DNA of 64,000 bases from DATBLE01 sp963734065. GTDB lineage: Bacteria > Actinomycetota > Thermoleophilia > Gaiellales > Gaiellaceae. Shown here in pieces: positions 49,949 to 58,332 of this stretch. A model generated the notes under the pieces. It searched no databases and was not told where the DNA came from. It saw only the letters and a program-made list of their open reading frames with translations. The position numbers and the translations under genes are program-made. Numbering within the stretch: the stretch's first letter is position 1; every line of letters starts with the position of its first letter. The stretch covers positions 868,001 to 932,000 of the forward strand of contig CAVTFN010000003.1 in NCBI GenBank assembly GCA_963734065.1, read 5' to 3'.

Positions 49949-50482
49949 TCACCGTGCTTCGGCCCAGAGCACCGAGCCGACGCGGATCAACGTCGCTCCT
50001 TCCTCGACGGCCACGCGGTAGTCCTGGCTCGTGCCCATCGACAGCTCGGTCAGGCCGTGCTCCTCCGCCAGGCCCCGCAGCCGCCGGAAGTACGGCCGCG
50101 AGGCCTCGGGGTCGTCGGCGAGCGGCGGCATCGTCATCAGCCCGCGGACGTCGGCGTAGAGCTCGAGCATCGCGGCGAGCTCCTCCGGCGGCACGCCCGA
50201 CTTGGTCGGCTCGGCCGAGAGGTTGACCTCGACGAGCGCCGGCACGGTCAACCGCAGCGCGGCGGACTCGGAGTCGAGCGAGTGGACGAGCTCGCAGATC
50301 CCGTTGACCACCTTCGCCTTACGGCTCTGGAGATGGCCGATGAAGTGCCAGCGAAACGCGGAGCCGTAGGCCGTGTGCTTCGCCTCGAGGTCCTGGGCGC
50401 GGTTCTCGCCGACCACCTCGATCCCCGCCTCGGCGAGGGCCGCCATGTCCTCCAGCGACACGTACTTGGTGGCCGCGACCAC
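49949..50482 (-). CDS. YggS-type PLP-binding homeostasis protein, start unclear
   Basis: Binds pyridoxal phosphate and controls its supply. Lys of VAATKYV is the PLP ligand; HFIGHLQSRKAK, VEVNLSAEPTKSGV, MTMPPLADDPE and LSMGTSQDY are all typical. The frame continues upstream of GTG 50482 to encode RIRARYEQIRAEVGPGVT, which fits the family N-terminus. However, no ATG, GTG, TTG or CTG occurs there before a stop at ~50553. Starting at GTG 50482 would place the PLP lysine at residue 6. Confidence 0.85.
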   Translation of the reverse strand: MVAATKYVSLEDMAALAEAGIEVVGENRAQDLEAKHTAYGSAFRWHFIGHLQSRKAKVVNGICELVHSLDSESAALRLTVPALVEVNLSAEPTKSGVPPEELAAMLELYADVRGLMTMPPLADDPEASRPYFRRLRGLAEEHGLTELSMGTSQDYRVAVEEGATLIRVGSVLWAEAR

Positions 50483-50537
50483 GGTGACGCCGGGCCCGAC
50501 CTCGGCCCTGATCTGCTCGTAGCGAGCCCGGATCCGC

Positions 50538-51248
50538 TCAGGAGACGTAGGCGATCAGCCCCTGGCGGCCGGTGCGTCCGGCGTCGCGCCGATGCGAGAA
50601 GAACAGGTCCGGGTTGCAGGACGTACAGAGGTCGGTGCGGTGGACGTCGGCGACGCCGGCGGTGTTCAGCGCGCGCTCGGCGGCGGTCCAGAGGTCGAGC
50701 CGGCGGTCGCGGACGACGTCGGCGCCGTACCGCTCGCGGAACGGCCCCGCGACCTCGTCTCCGACCTCGTAGCAGCACGGGCCGATTCCCGGGCCGATCG
50801 CCGCAGCCAGCTTCGCGTTTCCGAGCGCGGTGACGGCGTTCGCGACGATTCCCGCGAGCAGGCCGCGCCAGCCGACGTGCAGCGCCGCGACCGCCGGCGG
50901 CCCGCCGTTCGCGCGGGCGATCGCGACCGGCAGGCAGTCCGCGGTGAAGACGAGCAGGGGCTCGCCGGGGGTGTCCGTCCAGAGCCCGTCGCCCGGCTCA
51001 CCCGTCCCGGCCGCCCGCCTGACGGCAGCGCCGTGCACCTGTCGTCCGTATCGGAGGAGCTCGGGATCGGTACCGAGCTCCGCGCACAGGCGGCGCCGGT
51101 TCTCCACGACGCGCTCGGGCTCGTCGTCGGTCAGGCGGCCCAGGTTGAGGGTGTCGAACGGCGCCTTGCTGACCCCGCCGCGGCGCGTGGAGAAGGCGAT
51201 CGCGTACGGCCCGGGAGCGTCCCAGCGGAGCAGCGCGAGCTCAGTCAC
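50538..51248 (-). CDS. pgeF: Peptidoglycan-editing factor / multicopper-oxidase-like (YfiH, DUF152)
   Basis: 236 aa with the zinc site residues in RYGRQVHG, VFTADCLPV and ALHVGWRG, and C-terminal CTSCNPDLFFSHRRDAG. PgeF removes wrong L-Ser from stem peptides in E. coli; homologues also have adenosine deaminase activity. GTG overlaps the cca stop by 8 nt. Usual neighbour of yggS and sepF. Confidence 0.92.
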   Translation of the reverse strand: MTELALLRWDAPGPYAIAFSTRRGGVSKAPFDTLNLGRLTDDEPERVVENRRRLCAELGTDPELLRYGRQVHGAAVRRAAGTGEPGDGLWTDTPGEPLLVFTADCLPVAIARANGGPPAVAALHVGWRGLLAGIVANAVTALGNAKLAAAIGPGIGPCCYEVGDEVAGPFRERYGADVVRDRRLDLWTAAERALNTAGVADVHRTDLCTSCNPDLFFSHRRDAGRTGRQGLIAYVS

Positions 51249-52422
51249 CGGCGATCAGCTCTCGGGCGGCGGCCAGCTCGGCCTCGCGACCGTCGAGCTC
51301 GCCCCGCAGCTTCCGGCGGCGGAGCTCCTCGAGGATCTCCCCCACCCGCGGCGACTCGGGCAGGCCGAGCTCGGCCAGGTCGGTGCCGGTCACCTCCAGG
51401 CGCACGTCCCGCAGGCGCGTGAACCAGTCGCGGAGCGCGGGCGAGCCTTGCTCGGCGAGCGCGAGCAGGGCTCCCTCGGGCGCCTTCCCGGCGAGGTCGG
51501 TGATCTCGACGGGGTCGGTCGCCTCCGCCAGCCTCGGCGCCAGTGCGACGGCAGCCTCGACGGCCCGCTCGTCCTCGCGGCGGAGCGCGAGCCGCTCGAC
51601 GAGACCCGGGTGCCCGCGGGCCAGCACGGCCAGCCGCGCCCGCCAGCGCGGGGCGCCGGGATCGAGCTCGTCCCGCAGCGCATCGACACGCTGCACCAGC
51701 GCCGGGTCGGCCGAGGGGGCGCCGAGGTCGGCGAGGCGCTCGAGCGTGTGCGCGATCTCCTCCTCCGAGAGCAGCGCGACGATCTCCTCGCGGAGGCGGG
51801 CGGGCGTGAGCAGCTCGACGCCGGGCATGCCGGCGCGGGCCAGCCGCTCGGTCTCGGGATCCATGCGGAAGCCGAGCCGCGTCTCGTAGCGCACGGCGCG
51901 GAAGATCCGGGTCGGATCGTCCGTGAACGACCCGGGATGGAGCACCCGGACCAACTGCGTCTCCAGGTCGGCCCGCCCGCCGTGCGGGTCGCGGATCCGG
52001 CCGAAGTCGCTCCCCAGCGAGGCCGCGATCGCGTTCACCGTGAAGTCGCGCCGCGCCAGGTCGTCCTCGATCGTGCCCGCCGCCACATCGGGAAGCGCCG
52101 CCGGCGCCGCGTACGTCTCGCGGCGGCAGGTGACCACGTCGAGCTGCCGGCCGTCCGGGAAGCGGACGACCGCGGTCCCGAAGCGGCCGTGGGCGGTCAC
52201 CTCGCCGCCCAGGCCGCTCGCGAACTCGATCGCGTCGCCCTCCACGGCGAGGTCGACGTCGACGCTCTTGCGGCCGAGCAGGAGATCGCGGACGGTGCCG
52301 CCGACGAGGTAGACGCCCTCGCCCCTCGGCAGATCGAGCGGGCCGAGCTCCTCGGCGATGGAGAACTGCCTCGGGGACAGGCCTTGTCGCTCGGAGAGTC
52401 CGCGTCCTTTGTCTTCGTGCAA
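51241..52422 (-). CDS. cca: tRNA nucleotidyltransferase / poly(A) polymerase family (class II)
   Basis: 393 aa. Head domain YLVGGTVRDLLLGRKSVDVDL with the two metal Asp, RRDFTVNAIA, and RAVRYETRLGF; C-terminal helical body. Adds or repairs the CCA tail, needed here since tRNA-Pro lacks encoded CCA. The only canonical start preceding the conserved N-terminus is TTG 52420-52422, which lies inside a palindromic element, so about 20 N-terminal residues appear to come from that element. Confidence 0.9.
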   Translation of the reverse strand: MHEDKGRGLSERQGLSPRQFSIAEELGPLDLPRGEGVYLVGGTVRDLLLGRKSVDVDLAVEGDAIEFASGLGGEVTAHGRFGTAVVRFPDGRQLDVVTCRRETYAAPAALPDVAAGTIEDDLARRDFTVNAIAASLGSDFGRIRDPHGGRADLETQLVRVLHPGSFTDDPTRIFRAVRYETRLGFRMDPETERLARAGMPGVELLTPARLREEIVALLSEEEIAHTLERLADLGAPSADPALVQRVDALRDELDPGAPRWRARLAVLARGHPGLVERLALRREDERAVEAAVALAPRLAEATDPVEITDLAGKAPEGALLALAEQGSPALRDWFTRLRDVRLEVTGTDLAELGLPESPRVGEILEELRRRKLRGELDGREAELAAARELIAGD

Positions 52423-52437
52423 GGCCCTGTCCCCGAG
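52370..52437. repeat. Long-loop palindrome of the GACAGG family overlapping the cca start
   Basis: CTCGGGGACAGG-CCTTG (52370-52386) pairs with CAAGG-C-CCTGTCCCCGAG (52420-52437), 17 pairs and one bulge around a 33-nt loop. It contains the TTG start codon and first residues of cca. Confidence 0.75.
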
Positions 52438-52442
52438 ACGGC

Positions 52443-52832
52443 TTACCCGAGCGCAATCGCGTCGATCTCGACCAGCGCGCCGGCGGGGAGCGCCGACACC
52501 TCGACGGTCGCCCGCGCAGGCGGCACCTCCCCCGCGTGCCTGCGGTAGACGTCGTTCATCGCCGGGAAGTCGTCGAGGCTCCGCAGATAGACGGTCGTCT
52601 TCACGACCCGGTCGAGGCTGCTGCCCGCGGCCTCGAGGATCGCGCGCAGGTTCGCGAACACCTGCTCGGTCTGCTCCCCGACGTCGGTGCCGGTCGGCTC
52701 GCTCGCGCCCGGGGTCAGCGCGACCTGGCCCGAGACGAACACGAGCCCGCCCGCTCTGATCGCCTGGGAGTACGGGGCCCCCTGGAACGGTGCGGGCGCC
52801 TCCTCCGTGCGCACTGCCTCCTTCTCGGCCAT
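52443..52832 (-). CDS. ridA: RidA (YjgF) family enamine/imine deaminase
   Basis: 129 aa: PYSQAIRAGGLVFVSGQV, FANLRAILEAAGSSLDRVVKTTVYL, and PARATVEVSALPAGALVEID with the catalytic Arg. Hydrolyses reactive 2-aminoacrylate. AAGGAG 5 nt before the ATG. Slightly extended N-terminus. Confidence 0.95.
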   Translation of the reverse strand: MAEKEAVRTEEAPAPFQGAPYSQAIRAGGLVFVSGQVALTPGASEPTGTDVGEQTEQVFANLRAILEAAGSSLDRVVKTTVYLRSLDDFPAMNDVYRRHAGEVPPARATVEVSALPAGALVEIDAIALG

Positions 52833-52851
52833 GTGTGCTCCTTCCGTTCGG

Positions 52852-53376
52852 TCAGGGACGCGGCGGACGGCAGGCCGCCGCGAGGGCGACTCCAAGCGCC
52901 TTGAACATCGCCTCCAGCACGTGCTGGGCGTCGTCCCCCGCGATCAGCCGGACGTGGAGGTTCAGGCCGGCGCCCTCGGCGAAGCGGCGGAGGAAGTCCG
53001 TGACCAGGTCGGTTTCGAGACCGCCCACGCGGGTGTCGGACAGGTCGACGTTGGAGGCGAGCAACGGCCGGTCGGTCGTCTCGACGACCACGTGGGCCAG
53101 CGCCTCGTCGACGGGCAGCACGCCCGAGCCGTAGCCGCGCACGCCGGGCGCGCGCAGATGGGCGGAAAGCGTCTCGCCCAGCGCCTCCGCTGCCTCGATC
53201 GCGTCCGCGGAGGTCTCGCCGGCCGCCAGTGCGACCACGAGGTCGAAGCGGGCGTACTCGGCGAGCAGCACCAGCAGGCGGTCGAGGACGGGAAAGCCCG
53301 TGTCGACGTTGGCGCGGCCGCTCCCGGCGACGGTGACGTCCACGCGCAGACGCTCTGGCCGGCTCTGCGCTGCCAT
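52852..53376 (-). CDS. HisB-like protein lacking the imidazoleglycerol-phosphate dehydratase metal ligands
   Basis: 174 aa with the fold pattern and order of IGPD: GRANVDTGFPVLDRLLVLLAEY, ALGETLSAHLRAPGVRGYGSGVLPVDEALAHVVVETTDRPLL, FLRRFAEGAGLNLHVRLIAGDD, QHVLEAMFKALGVAL. The usual DHML is VLDRL, DDHHTVED is ADAIEAAE, and NxHHxxE is DAQHVLE, so most Mn-binding His are gone. There is no other his gene around. Probably a paralogue with a new role; catalytic HisB activity is unlikely. Confidence 0.8.
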   Translation of the reverse strand: MAAQSRPERLRVDVTVAGSGRANVDTGFPVLDRLLVLLAEYARFDLVVALAAGETSADAIEAAEALGETLSAHLRAPGVRGYGSGVLPVDEALAHVVVETTDRPLLASNVDLSDTRVGGLETDLVTDFLRRFAEGAGLNLHVRLIAGDDAQHVLEAMFKALGVALAAACRPPRP

Positions 53377-53383
53377 CCGCGAA

Positions 53384-54712
53384 TCAGGTCTCGACGCGCT
53401 CGATGCGGGCGCCGATCGCGCGCAGCCGCTCGTCGATCCGCTCGTACCCCTTGTCGATCTGGTGCATCGCCCCGATCGTCGACTGGCCCTCGGCGCAGAG
53501 CGCCGCGAGCAGCATCGCCATGCCGGCGCGGATGTCGGGGCTCTCCATGCGCTGGCCGACGAGCGTCGCCGGACCGGTGACGACCGCGCGATGCGGGTCG
53601 CAGAGGATGATCCTCGCGCCCATCCCGACGAGCTTGTCGACGAAGAACAGGCGGCTCTCGAACATCTTCTCGAAGATCAGGACGGTGCCGAACGCCTGTG
53701 TCGCGACGGTGAGCGCGATCGAGGTCAGGTCGGCGGGGAACGCCGGCCAGGGGCCGTCCTCGATCTTCGGGATGTGGCCGCCGAGATCGTCCTCGACGAT
53801 CAGCTGCTGGCGCGGCGGGACGTGGATCGAGGTGCCGTCGATCTCGGTCTGGATGCCGAGGCGGCGGAAGGCGGGCAGGATCGAGATCAGGTCGCGGGGC
53901 TCGGTGTCGTCGATGGTCACGTCGCTCGAAGTCATCGCCGCGAGACCGATGAAGCTCGCGACCTCGATGTGGTCCGGGCCGATCCGCCACTCGCCGCCGG
54001 AGAGCGAGGTGACCCCGTGGATGCGGAGCACGTTCGACTCGATCCCCTCGATCTGCGCTCCGAGCGAGCCGAGGAAGCGGCAGAGATCCTGGACGTGCGG
54101 CTCGCAGGCGGCGTTGCCGATCAGGGTCTCACCGGGCGTGAGCACGGCGGCCATGACGGCGTTCTCGGTCGCCATCACACTGGCCTCGTCGAGGAAGATG
54201 TGCTCGCCGCGGAGACCTCCGTCCGCGGTCATCTCATAGCGGTCGCGCAGGTCGATCGTCGCCCCCATGCTGGCGAACGCGTGGATGTGCGGATCGAGCC
54301 GGCGGCGCCCGATCAGATCGCCGCCGGGCGGCGGCACGACCACCCGGCCGAACCGGGCAAGCAGCGGCCCGGCAAGCAGGAAGGAGGCCCGCATGCGGCC
54401 GCACAGCTCCGGGTCGAGCTCGTGCTTGGCAACCTCGGCGGTGTGCACCCGCACTTCGTTCGATCCGGTCCAGGCGACGTCCGCGCCGAGGTCGGCGAGC
54501 AGCTCGAGCATCGTGTCGACGTCCCTGATCCGCGGGACGTTCGAGAGCGTGACCGGCTCGTGGGTGAGCAGCGTCGCCGCCAGGATCGGCAGCGCGCCGT
54601 TCTTGTTGCCGGCGGCCTTGATCGTCCCCGAAAGACGCTGGCCGCCCTCGATCACCAGGGCCTGCATCAGCTCGGACGCGAGTGCGCCGGCGGGCAGGGC
54701 GGACGCGGCCAT
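53384..54712 (-). CDS. murA: UDP-N-acetylglucosamine 1-carboxyvinyltransferase with Cys-to-Asp active site
   Basis: First committed step of peptidoglycan synthesis. 442 aa: IKAAGNKNGALPILAATLL, active-site loop VVPPPGGDLIGRR, MATENAVMAAVL, IPDIRAGMAMLLAALCAEG-like block near the end, and DKGYERIDERL. Most MurA have Cys in PGGCxIG; here it is Asp, as in M. tuberculosis, which is known to prevent fosfomycin alkylation. ATG 54712 is favoured by a -10 placed for a leaderless start; ATG 54667 would also give a normal protein. Confidence 0.94.
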   Translation of the reverse strand: MAASALPAGALASELMQALVIEGGQRLSGTIKAAGNKNGALPILAATLLTHEPVTLSNVPRIRDVDTMLELLADLGADVAWTGSNEVRVHTAEVAKHELDPELCGRMRASFLLAGPLLARFGRVVVPPPGGDLIGRRRLDPHIHAFASMGATIDLRDRYEMTADGGLRGEHIFLDEASVMATENAVMAAVLTPGETLIGNAACEPHVQDLCRFLGSLGAQIEGIESNVLRIHGVTSLSGGEWRIGPDHIEVASFIGLAAMTSSDVTIDDTEPRDLISILPAFRRLGIQTEIDGTSIHVPPRQQLIVEDDLGGHIPKIEDGPWPAFPADLTSIALTVATQAFGTVLIFEKMFESRLFFVDKLVGMGARIILCDPHRAVVTGPATLVGQRMESPDIRAGMAMLLAALCAEGQSTIGAMHQIDKGYERIDERLRAIGARIERVET

Positions 54713-54730
54713 CGCGGTAGGCTAGCGGAC
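54713..54730. promoter_or_regulatory. Shared symmetric -10 between murA and the HD gene
   Basis: Only 18 bp separate the two divergent start codons. TAGGCTA (54718-54724) reads as a -10 on both strands: TAGGCT with 7 nt to GTG 54731, and TAGCCT with 6 nt to ATG 54712. Both transcripts would be leaderless. No ribosome site exists on either side. Confidence 0.5.
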
Positions 54731-55300
54731 GTGGCAAACCCCACCCGTGAGCAGGCCTGGGACACCCTCACTCGTTACACGAAGAGCCAGGCGCTCCTCC
54801 GTCACGCGCTCGCCGTGGAGGCCTCGGTGCGCTGGTACGCCCGCGCGGGCGGCGAGGACGAGGAGCTCTGGGGCGTGACCGCGCTCCTGCACGACTTCGA
54901 CTACGAGATCCACCCCACGCTCGACCGGCACCCGCAGGACGGAGCGCCGATCCTGCGCGACGAGGGGTACCCAGAGGTCGTGATCGAGGGCGTCCTCTCG
55001 CACGCGGAGCATCTCGCGATTCCGCGCGACACGCCGCTGAAGAAGACCCTGTTCGCCTGCGACGAGCTCTCCGGCTTCGTGCACGCGTGCGGGCTCGTCC
55101 GGCCCGACGGGATCGCGACCCTCGAGCCGAAATCGGTGCTGAAGAAGCTCAAGCAGCCGTCGTTCGCGGCGGGCGTGCACCGTGACGAGGTCTACGCCGG
55201 CGCCGAGCTGCTCGGCCTCGAGCTCGATCGGCACATCGCGAACGTGATCGAGGCGCTACGGCCGATCGCCGGCGAGCTGGGCCTCCGTCAGGCCGCCTAG
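54731..55300 (+). CDS. HD-domain phosphohydrolase
   Basis: 189 aa: LLRHALAVEASVRWYA supplies the first His; ALLHDFDYE is the HD pair; LSHAEHLAIP and FACDELSGFVHACGLVRP supply the remaining ligands. This is the HD hydrolase subset annotated as phosphohydrolases acting on nucleotides or small phosphates. Divergent from murA over 18 bp; its stop overlaps the stop of the convergent Ig-repeat gene. Confidence 0.85.
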   Translation: MANPTREQAWDTLTRYTKSQALLRHALAVEASVRWYARAGGEDEELWGVTALLHDFDYEIHPTLDRHPQDGAPILRDEGYPEVVIEGVLSHAEHLAIPRDTPLKKTLFACDELSGFVHACGLVRPDGIATLEPKSVLKKLKQPSFAAGVHRDEVYAGAELLGLELDRHIANVIEALRPIAGELGLRQAA

Positions 55301-57222
55301 CGGCGGACCGTGACGCGCGTCGTCTTCTGCGCCCTGCGCGTGTCGGCGCTGAGCTTCCAGACCACGCGGTAAGTGCCCGGCCGCCTGATCGTCTTCGGCA
55401 GCCGCAGCTGCACGAGCGAGGTGCCCGGGGAGAGCACGAAGTTCCAGCGGAGCGGCTTCTTCAGCCCGGTGCCGGACATCGTCGCGGTGACCAGCGCGCG
55501 CCGGGTGCAGCTGAGCTTCACCCGGACGTAGCCACCCTTCGCGGTGACGACCACCGAGGCGGGCGCCCCGACCAGCAGGCGGCCGGCGAGCGAGGTGACC
55601 GTCAGCGCAGCGAGGGTGCTCGGGTTCCCCGCCTTGTCGAATGCGCGAACCTTGAGGTGGGTCAGGCCGGTGAGGGGAATCGCCCGCGTGTACTCGTTGC
55701 CGTGGTCGACCTTCGGGTCCGAGCCGTCTGTCGTCCAGCGGATCGTGCTCACCCCGGAACCGGTGTCGGCCGCGGCGAAGCTGACCAGAACCGTCTTCTT
55801 GTACGGCAGCTTCCGGCAGGACGCCCCGTTGCAGCGGACCGTCAGCGTGGGCGCGGTCGCGTCGGGAACCAGGGAGAACGACGCCGCGCCCGAGCTCAGC
55901 CCTGCGGCGTTCGTCGCGGTGATCGTGAGCGGGCCGGCCGTGGTCGTGCCGGTGTTGCTCGAGACGTACGTGCGGTGCGGGCCCGATCCCGCAGCCGTGA
56001 AGCCCGGGACGCTCGGGAAGGAGTAGGAGGCGACGCCGGACTGGGGATCGGAGGAGGCGGCGGTGACGGTGAACGCACCGTTCGCGCCCGGCCGGAAGTA
56101 GACCGTACTGCCCGACGCGGCCGCGTTGGAGAAGCCGGTGAAGAGCAGCGACGGCGTGGTCGGTGCGCTGCCGTCGACCTTGGCGTCGGCGGAGGGCTGC
56201 GACACGGCCGAGACGTTGCCGACGTTGTCGGTCGCCTTCGCCTGGTAGCGGTAGCAGCCGCCGGAGTTCACGCTCGAATCGGTCGTCCCCGACAGGGTCA
56301 CCGGGGCGAAGACGCCGTAGGTGCCGCAGGCGCCGTTGGTCAGGGTCGCGGCAGCACGCTCGACGACGGAGCGGCTCGCGTCCACGCCCGAGCCGGCGTC
56401 GGTTCCGGCGGCGACGGTGAGCGACACGGCGCTGCCGAACCAGGGGCCGCCGGCCAGCGTCACAGCCTGGCCGGTCGGCGGCGTGGAGTCGCCGCTGATC
56501 GTGATCGAGTCGGTGGCGGTGCCGCCGGCGATGGTGGCGGTGACCGCCTTGGCGCCGGGCGCGCCCGCCCCGCTCGTCCAGCTGTACGCGACCGGCGACG
56601 AGAAGGGGGACGACGTGTCGTCGCCGCCGGTGGAGCTCGCCCAGCCGGCGGTCGCGGACACATCGGGGAAGGTGACGGTGGCGCCGCTCAGGGACACCTG
56701 GCTGGTGACCGTGGCGTTGAGCGCGAACGACCCGGTGGCGGTGGGGCGGAACCACTGCGTCCTGGTGGTCGGGTCGAAGTACTGGTCGCCGGCGCCGCTG
56801 ACCTCGGTCGGGGGCGTGACCTTGACGGTGGGGACGTCCGGAGTGAGCGTGAACGTGGCGTTCTGCGGATCCGGGCTACCGCCGTGCACCTGCATGGTCT
56901 GGGGGCCGGTGGTCGTGATCGGAGCAACCCAGCTGTACGTCATGACGAACGGGCTCGTGTTGTCCGTTCCTCCGCCCGTCAGGCCCGTGATCGTGGGGAA
57001 GTCGACACTCGTGATCGTGAACGAGGCCGTCACCTTGACGTCGAACTGGCCGCTGGTCGCGCCGGCGGCGTAGTAGAGCGTCGAGCCCGATGCCGCCGCG
57101 ACCGACGTGTCCACGTTCTGGAACTGGACCGTCGGGCCGGCCGCCTGGGAGCTCGAGACGCCCACGGCGAGGACGCCGACGAGCGCGAGCGATGCAACGC
57201 GGAGCTTCACGGCCCAATCCAT
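55297..57222 (-). CDS. Large secreted Ig-repeat protein with chitobiase/hexosaminidase C-terminal-type domain
   Basis: 641 aa with signal peptide (LRVASLALVGVLAVGVSSSQAA). Several Ig-like beta-sandwich repeats, each about 90 residues, with the repeated layout 'Y-F-P/G-x-G....SGVxSxSFPS', and near residue 490 an element RWTTDGSDPKVDHGNEYTR typical of the CHB_HEX_C_1 domain. A basic C-terminal domain follows, rich in V and R. No catalytic residues. Probably a surface adhesion or structural protein. Confidence 0.8.
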   Translation of the reverse strand: MDWAVKLRVASLALVGVLAVGVSSSQAAGPTVQFQNVDTSVAAASGSTLYYAAGATSGQFDVKVTASFTITSVDFPTITGLTGGGTDNTSPFVMTYSWVAPITTTGPQTMQVHGGSPDPQNATFTLTPDVPTVKVTPPTEVSGAGDQYFDPTTRTQWFRPTATGSFALNATVTSQVSLSGATVTFPDVSATAGWASSTGGDDTSSPFSSPVAYSWTSGAGAPGAKAVTATIAGGTATDSITISGDSTPPTGQAVTLAGGPWFGSAVSLTVAAGTDAGSGVDASRSVVERAAATLTNGACGTYGVFAPVTLSGTTDSSVNSGGCYRYQAKATDNVGNVSAVSQPSADAKVDGSAPTTPSLLFTGFSNAAASGSTVYFRPGANGAFTVTAASSDPQSGVASYSFPSVPGFTAAGSGPHRTYVSSNTGTTTAGPLTITATNAAGLSSGAASFSLVPDATAPTLTVRCNGASCRKLPYKKTVLVSFAAADTGSGVSTIRWTTDGSDPKVDHGNEYTRAIPLTGLTHLKVRAFDKAGNPSTLAALTVTSLAGRLLVGAPASVVVTAKGGYVRVKLSCTRRALVTATMSGTGLKKPLRWNFVLSPGTSLVQLRLPKTIRRPGTYRVVWKLSADTRRAQKTTRVTVRR

Positions 57223-57255
57223 CGGCCGGAGAGGCCGGATGCTTGAGCGAGTTCC

Positions 57256-58332
57256 CTACAACGAGGCCAGCAGGCGCTCGAGGTCCTCGTCGCTCGTCCA
57301 CCAGCCGCAGGAGATCCGCAGCCAGGGGGTGCCCGGCATGTTCCGGACGACGACGCCGTGCTCGAACAGCTTTTGCGCGGTCTCGGCGGGGTCGCCCGCG
57401 GGCACGAACGAGACGAGATTCGCCTGGCCGGGCGCCGTCGCGACCTCGAAGCGGTTGGCGAGCAGCGCCCAGCCGCGCGCCGAGATCTCGGTTGCGTGAT
57501 GAGCCGCCCAGTGCGGAACAGTGCCGAGGGCGGCCTCGAGCCCCGCCAGCGACGGCGTCGGGATCCAACCGCTGTCGAACCGGGCCGCTCCCGGCTTGGG
57601 CGTGAACGTGCCGCTCTCGTCGTAGCCGTCCTGCGAGAAGTACGTCGGCAGCGCCACGTGCAGCGCCTCCGGGTCGCGGACGTACAGCCCGCCGGTCGCG
57701 TCCGGCCCGCACAGCCATTTCTGGCCCGAGACCGTGTAGTAGTCGTACCGGCCGGCCTCGACGGCGATCGAGCCGGCCGTCTGCGCGCCGTCGACGAGCA
57801 TCGGCAGGCCGGTCGCGTCCTGGAGCTCCTCGATCGGGAGGAGGTTGCCGGTCTGCCAGGAGACGTGCGAGAGGGCGATCAGGCGCGTGCGCGGCGTGAC
57901 CTCGGCGACGATCGTCTCCAGCGCGCGCTCGGGCGGCTGCGCCCTGACCGCGGCCACCCGCACGGTCGCCTCCGACGCCTCGAGCGCGCCGAGAAGGCCG
58001 AAGTGCTCGGTGTCGGTGGTGACGATCTCGTCCTCGGGCCGCAGGCGCAGCCCGGAGAGCACGATGTTGCAACCCTCGGTGGTCGACGTGGTCAGCGCAA
58101 CGTTCTCGGCCGGCACGCCGATCGTCAGCGCCAGCCCGGTCCGTACGTGCTTTCGGAGCTCCAGCATCGTGTCGATGTACGCCTGCCCGCCGCGGCCCAG
58201 CTCGAGATCGGCGAGCTGCTGCGCGGTCATCGCCTCGACGGTCGCGCGGGCGAGCGGGCCCATCGAGCCCGCGTTCAGGTAGGCGACCTGGTCGAGGACG
58301 GGGAACTGCGCGCGGGCGTCTTTGAAGTTCAC
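57256..58332 (-). CDS. Class V aminotransferase (PLP-dependent)
   Basis: 358 aa. PLP lysine in VSGQKWLCGP, cofactor-binding TSTTEGCNIVLSG and LIALSHVSWQTG, VDGAQTAGS. Resembles cysteine desulfurase/isopenicillin-N epimerase-like enzymes without the catalytic Cys loop that would mark a desulfurase. GTG overlaps the stop of the EEP gene (GTGA). Confidence 0.88.
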   Translation of the reverse strand: MNFKDARAQFPVLDQVAYLNAGSMGPLARATVEAMTAQQLADLELGRGGQAYIDTMLELRKHVRTGLALTIGVPAENVALTTSTTEGCNIVLSGLRLRPEDEIVTTDTEHFGLLGALEASEATVRVAAVRAQPPERALETIVAEVTPRTRLIALSHVSWQTGNLLPIEELQDATGLPMLVDGAQTAGSIAVEAGRYDYYTVSGQKWLCGPDATGGLYVRDPEALHVALPTYFSQDGYDESGTFTPKPGAARFDSGWIPTPSLAGLEAALGTVPHWAAHHATEISARGWALLANRFEVATAPGQANLVSFVPAGDPAETAQKLFEHGVVVRNMPGTPWLRISCGWWTSDEDLERLLASL

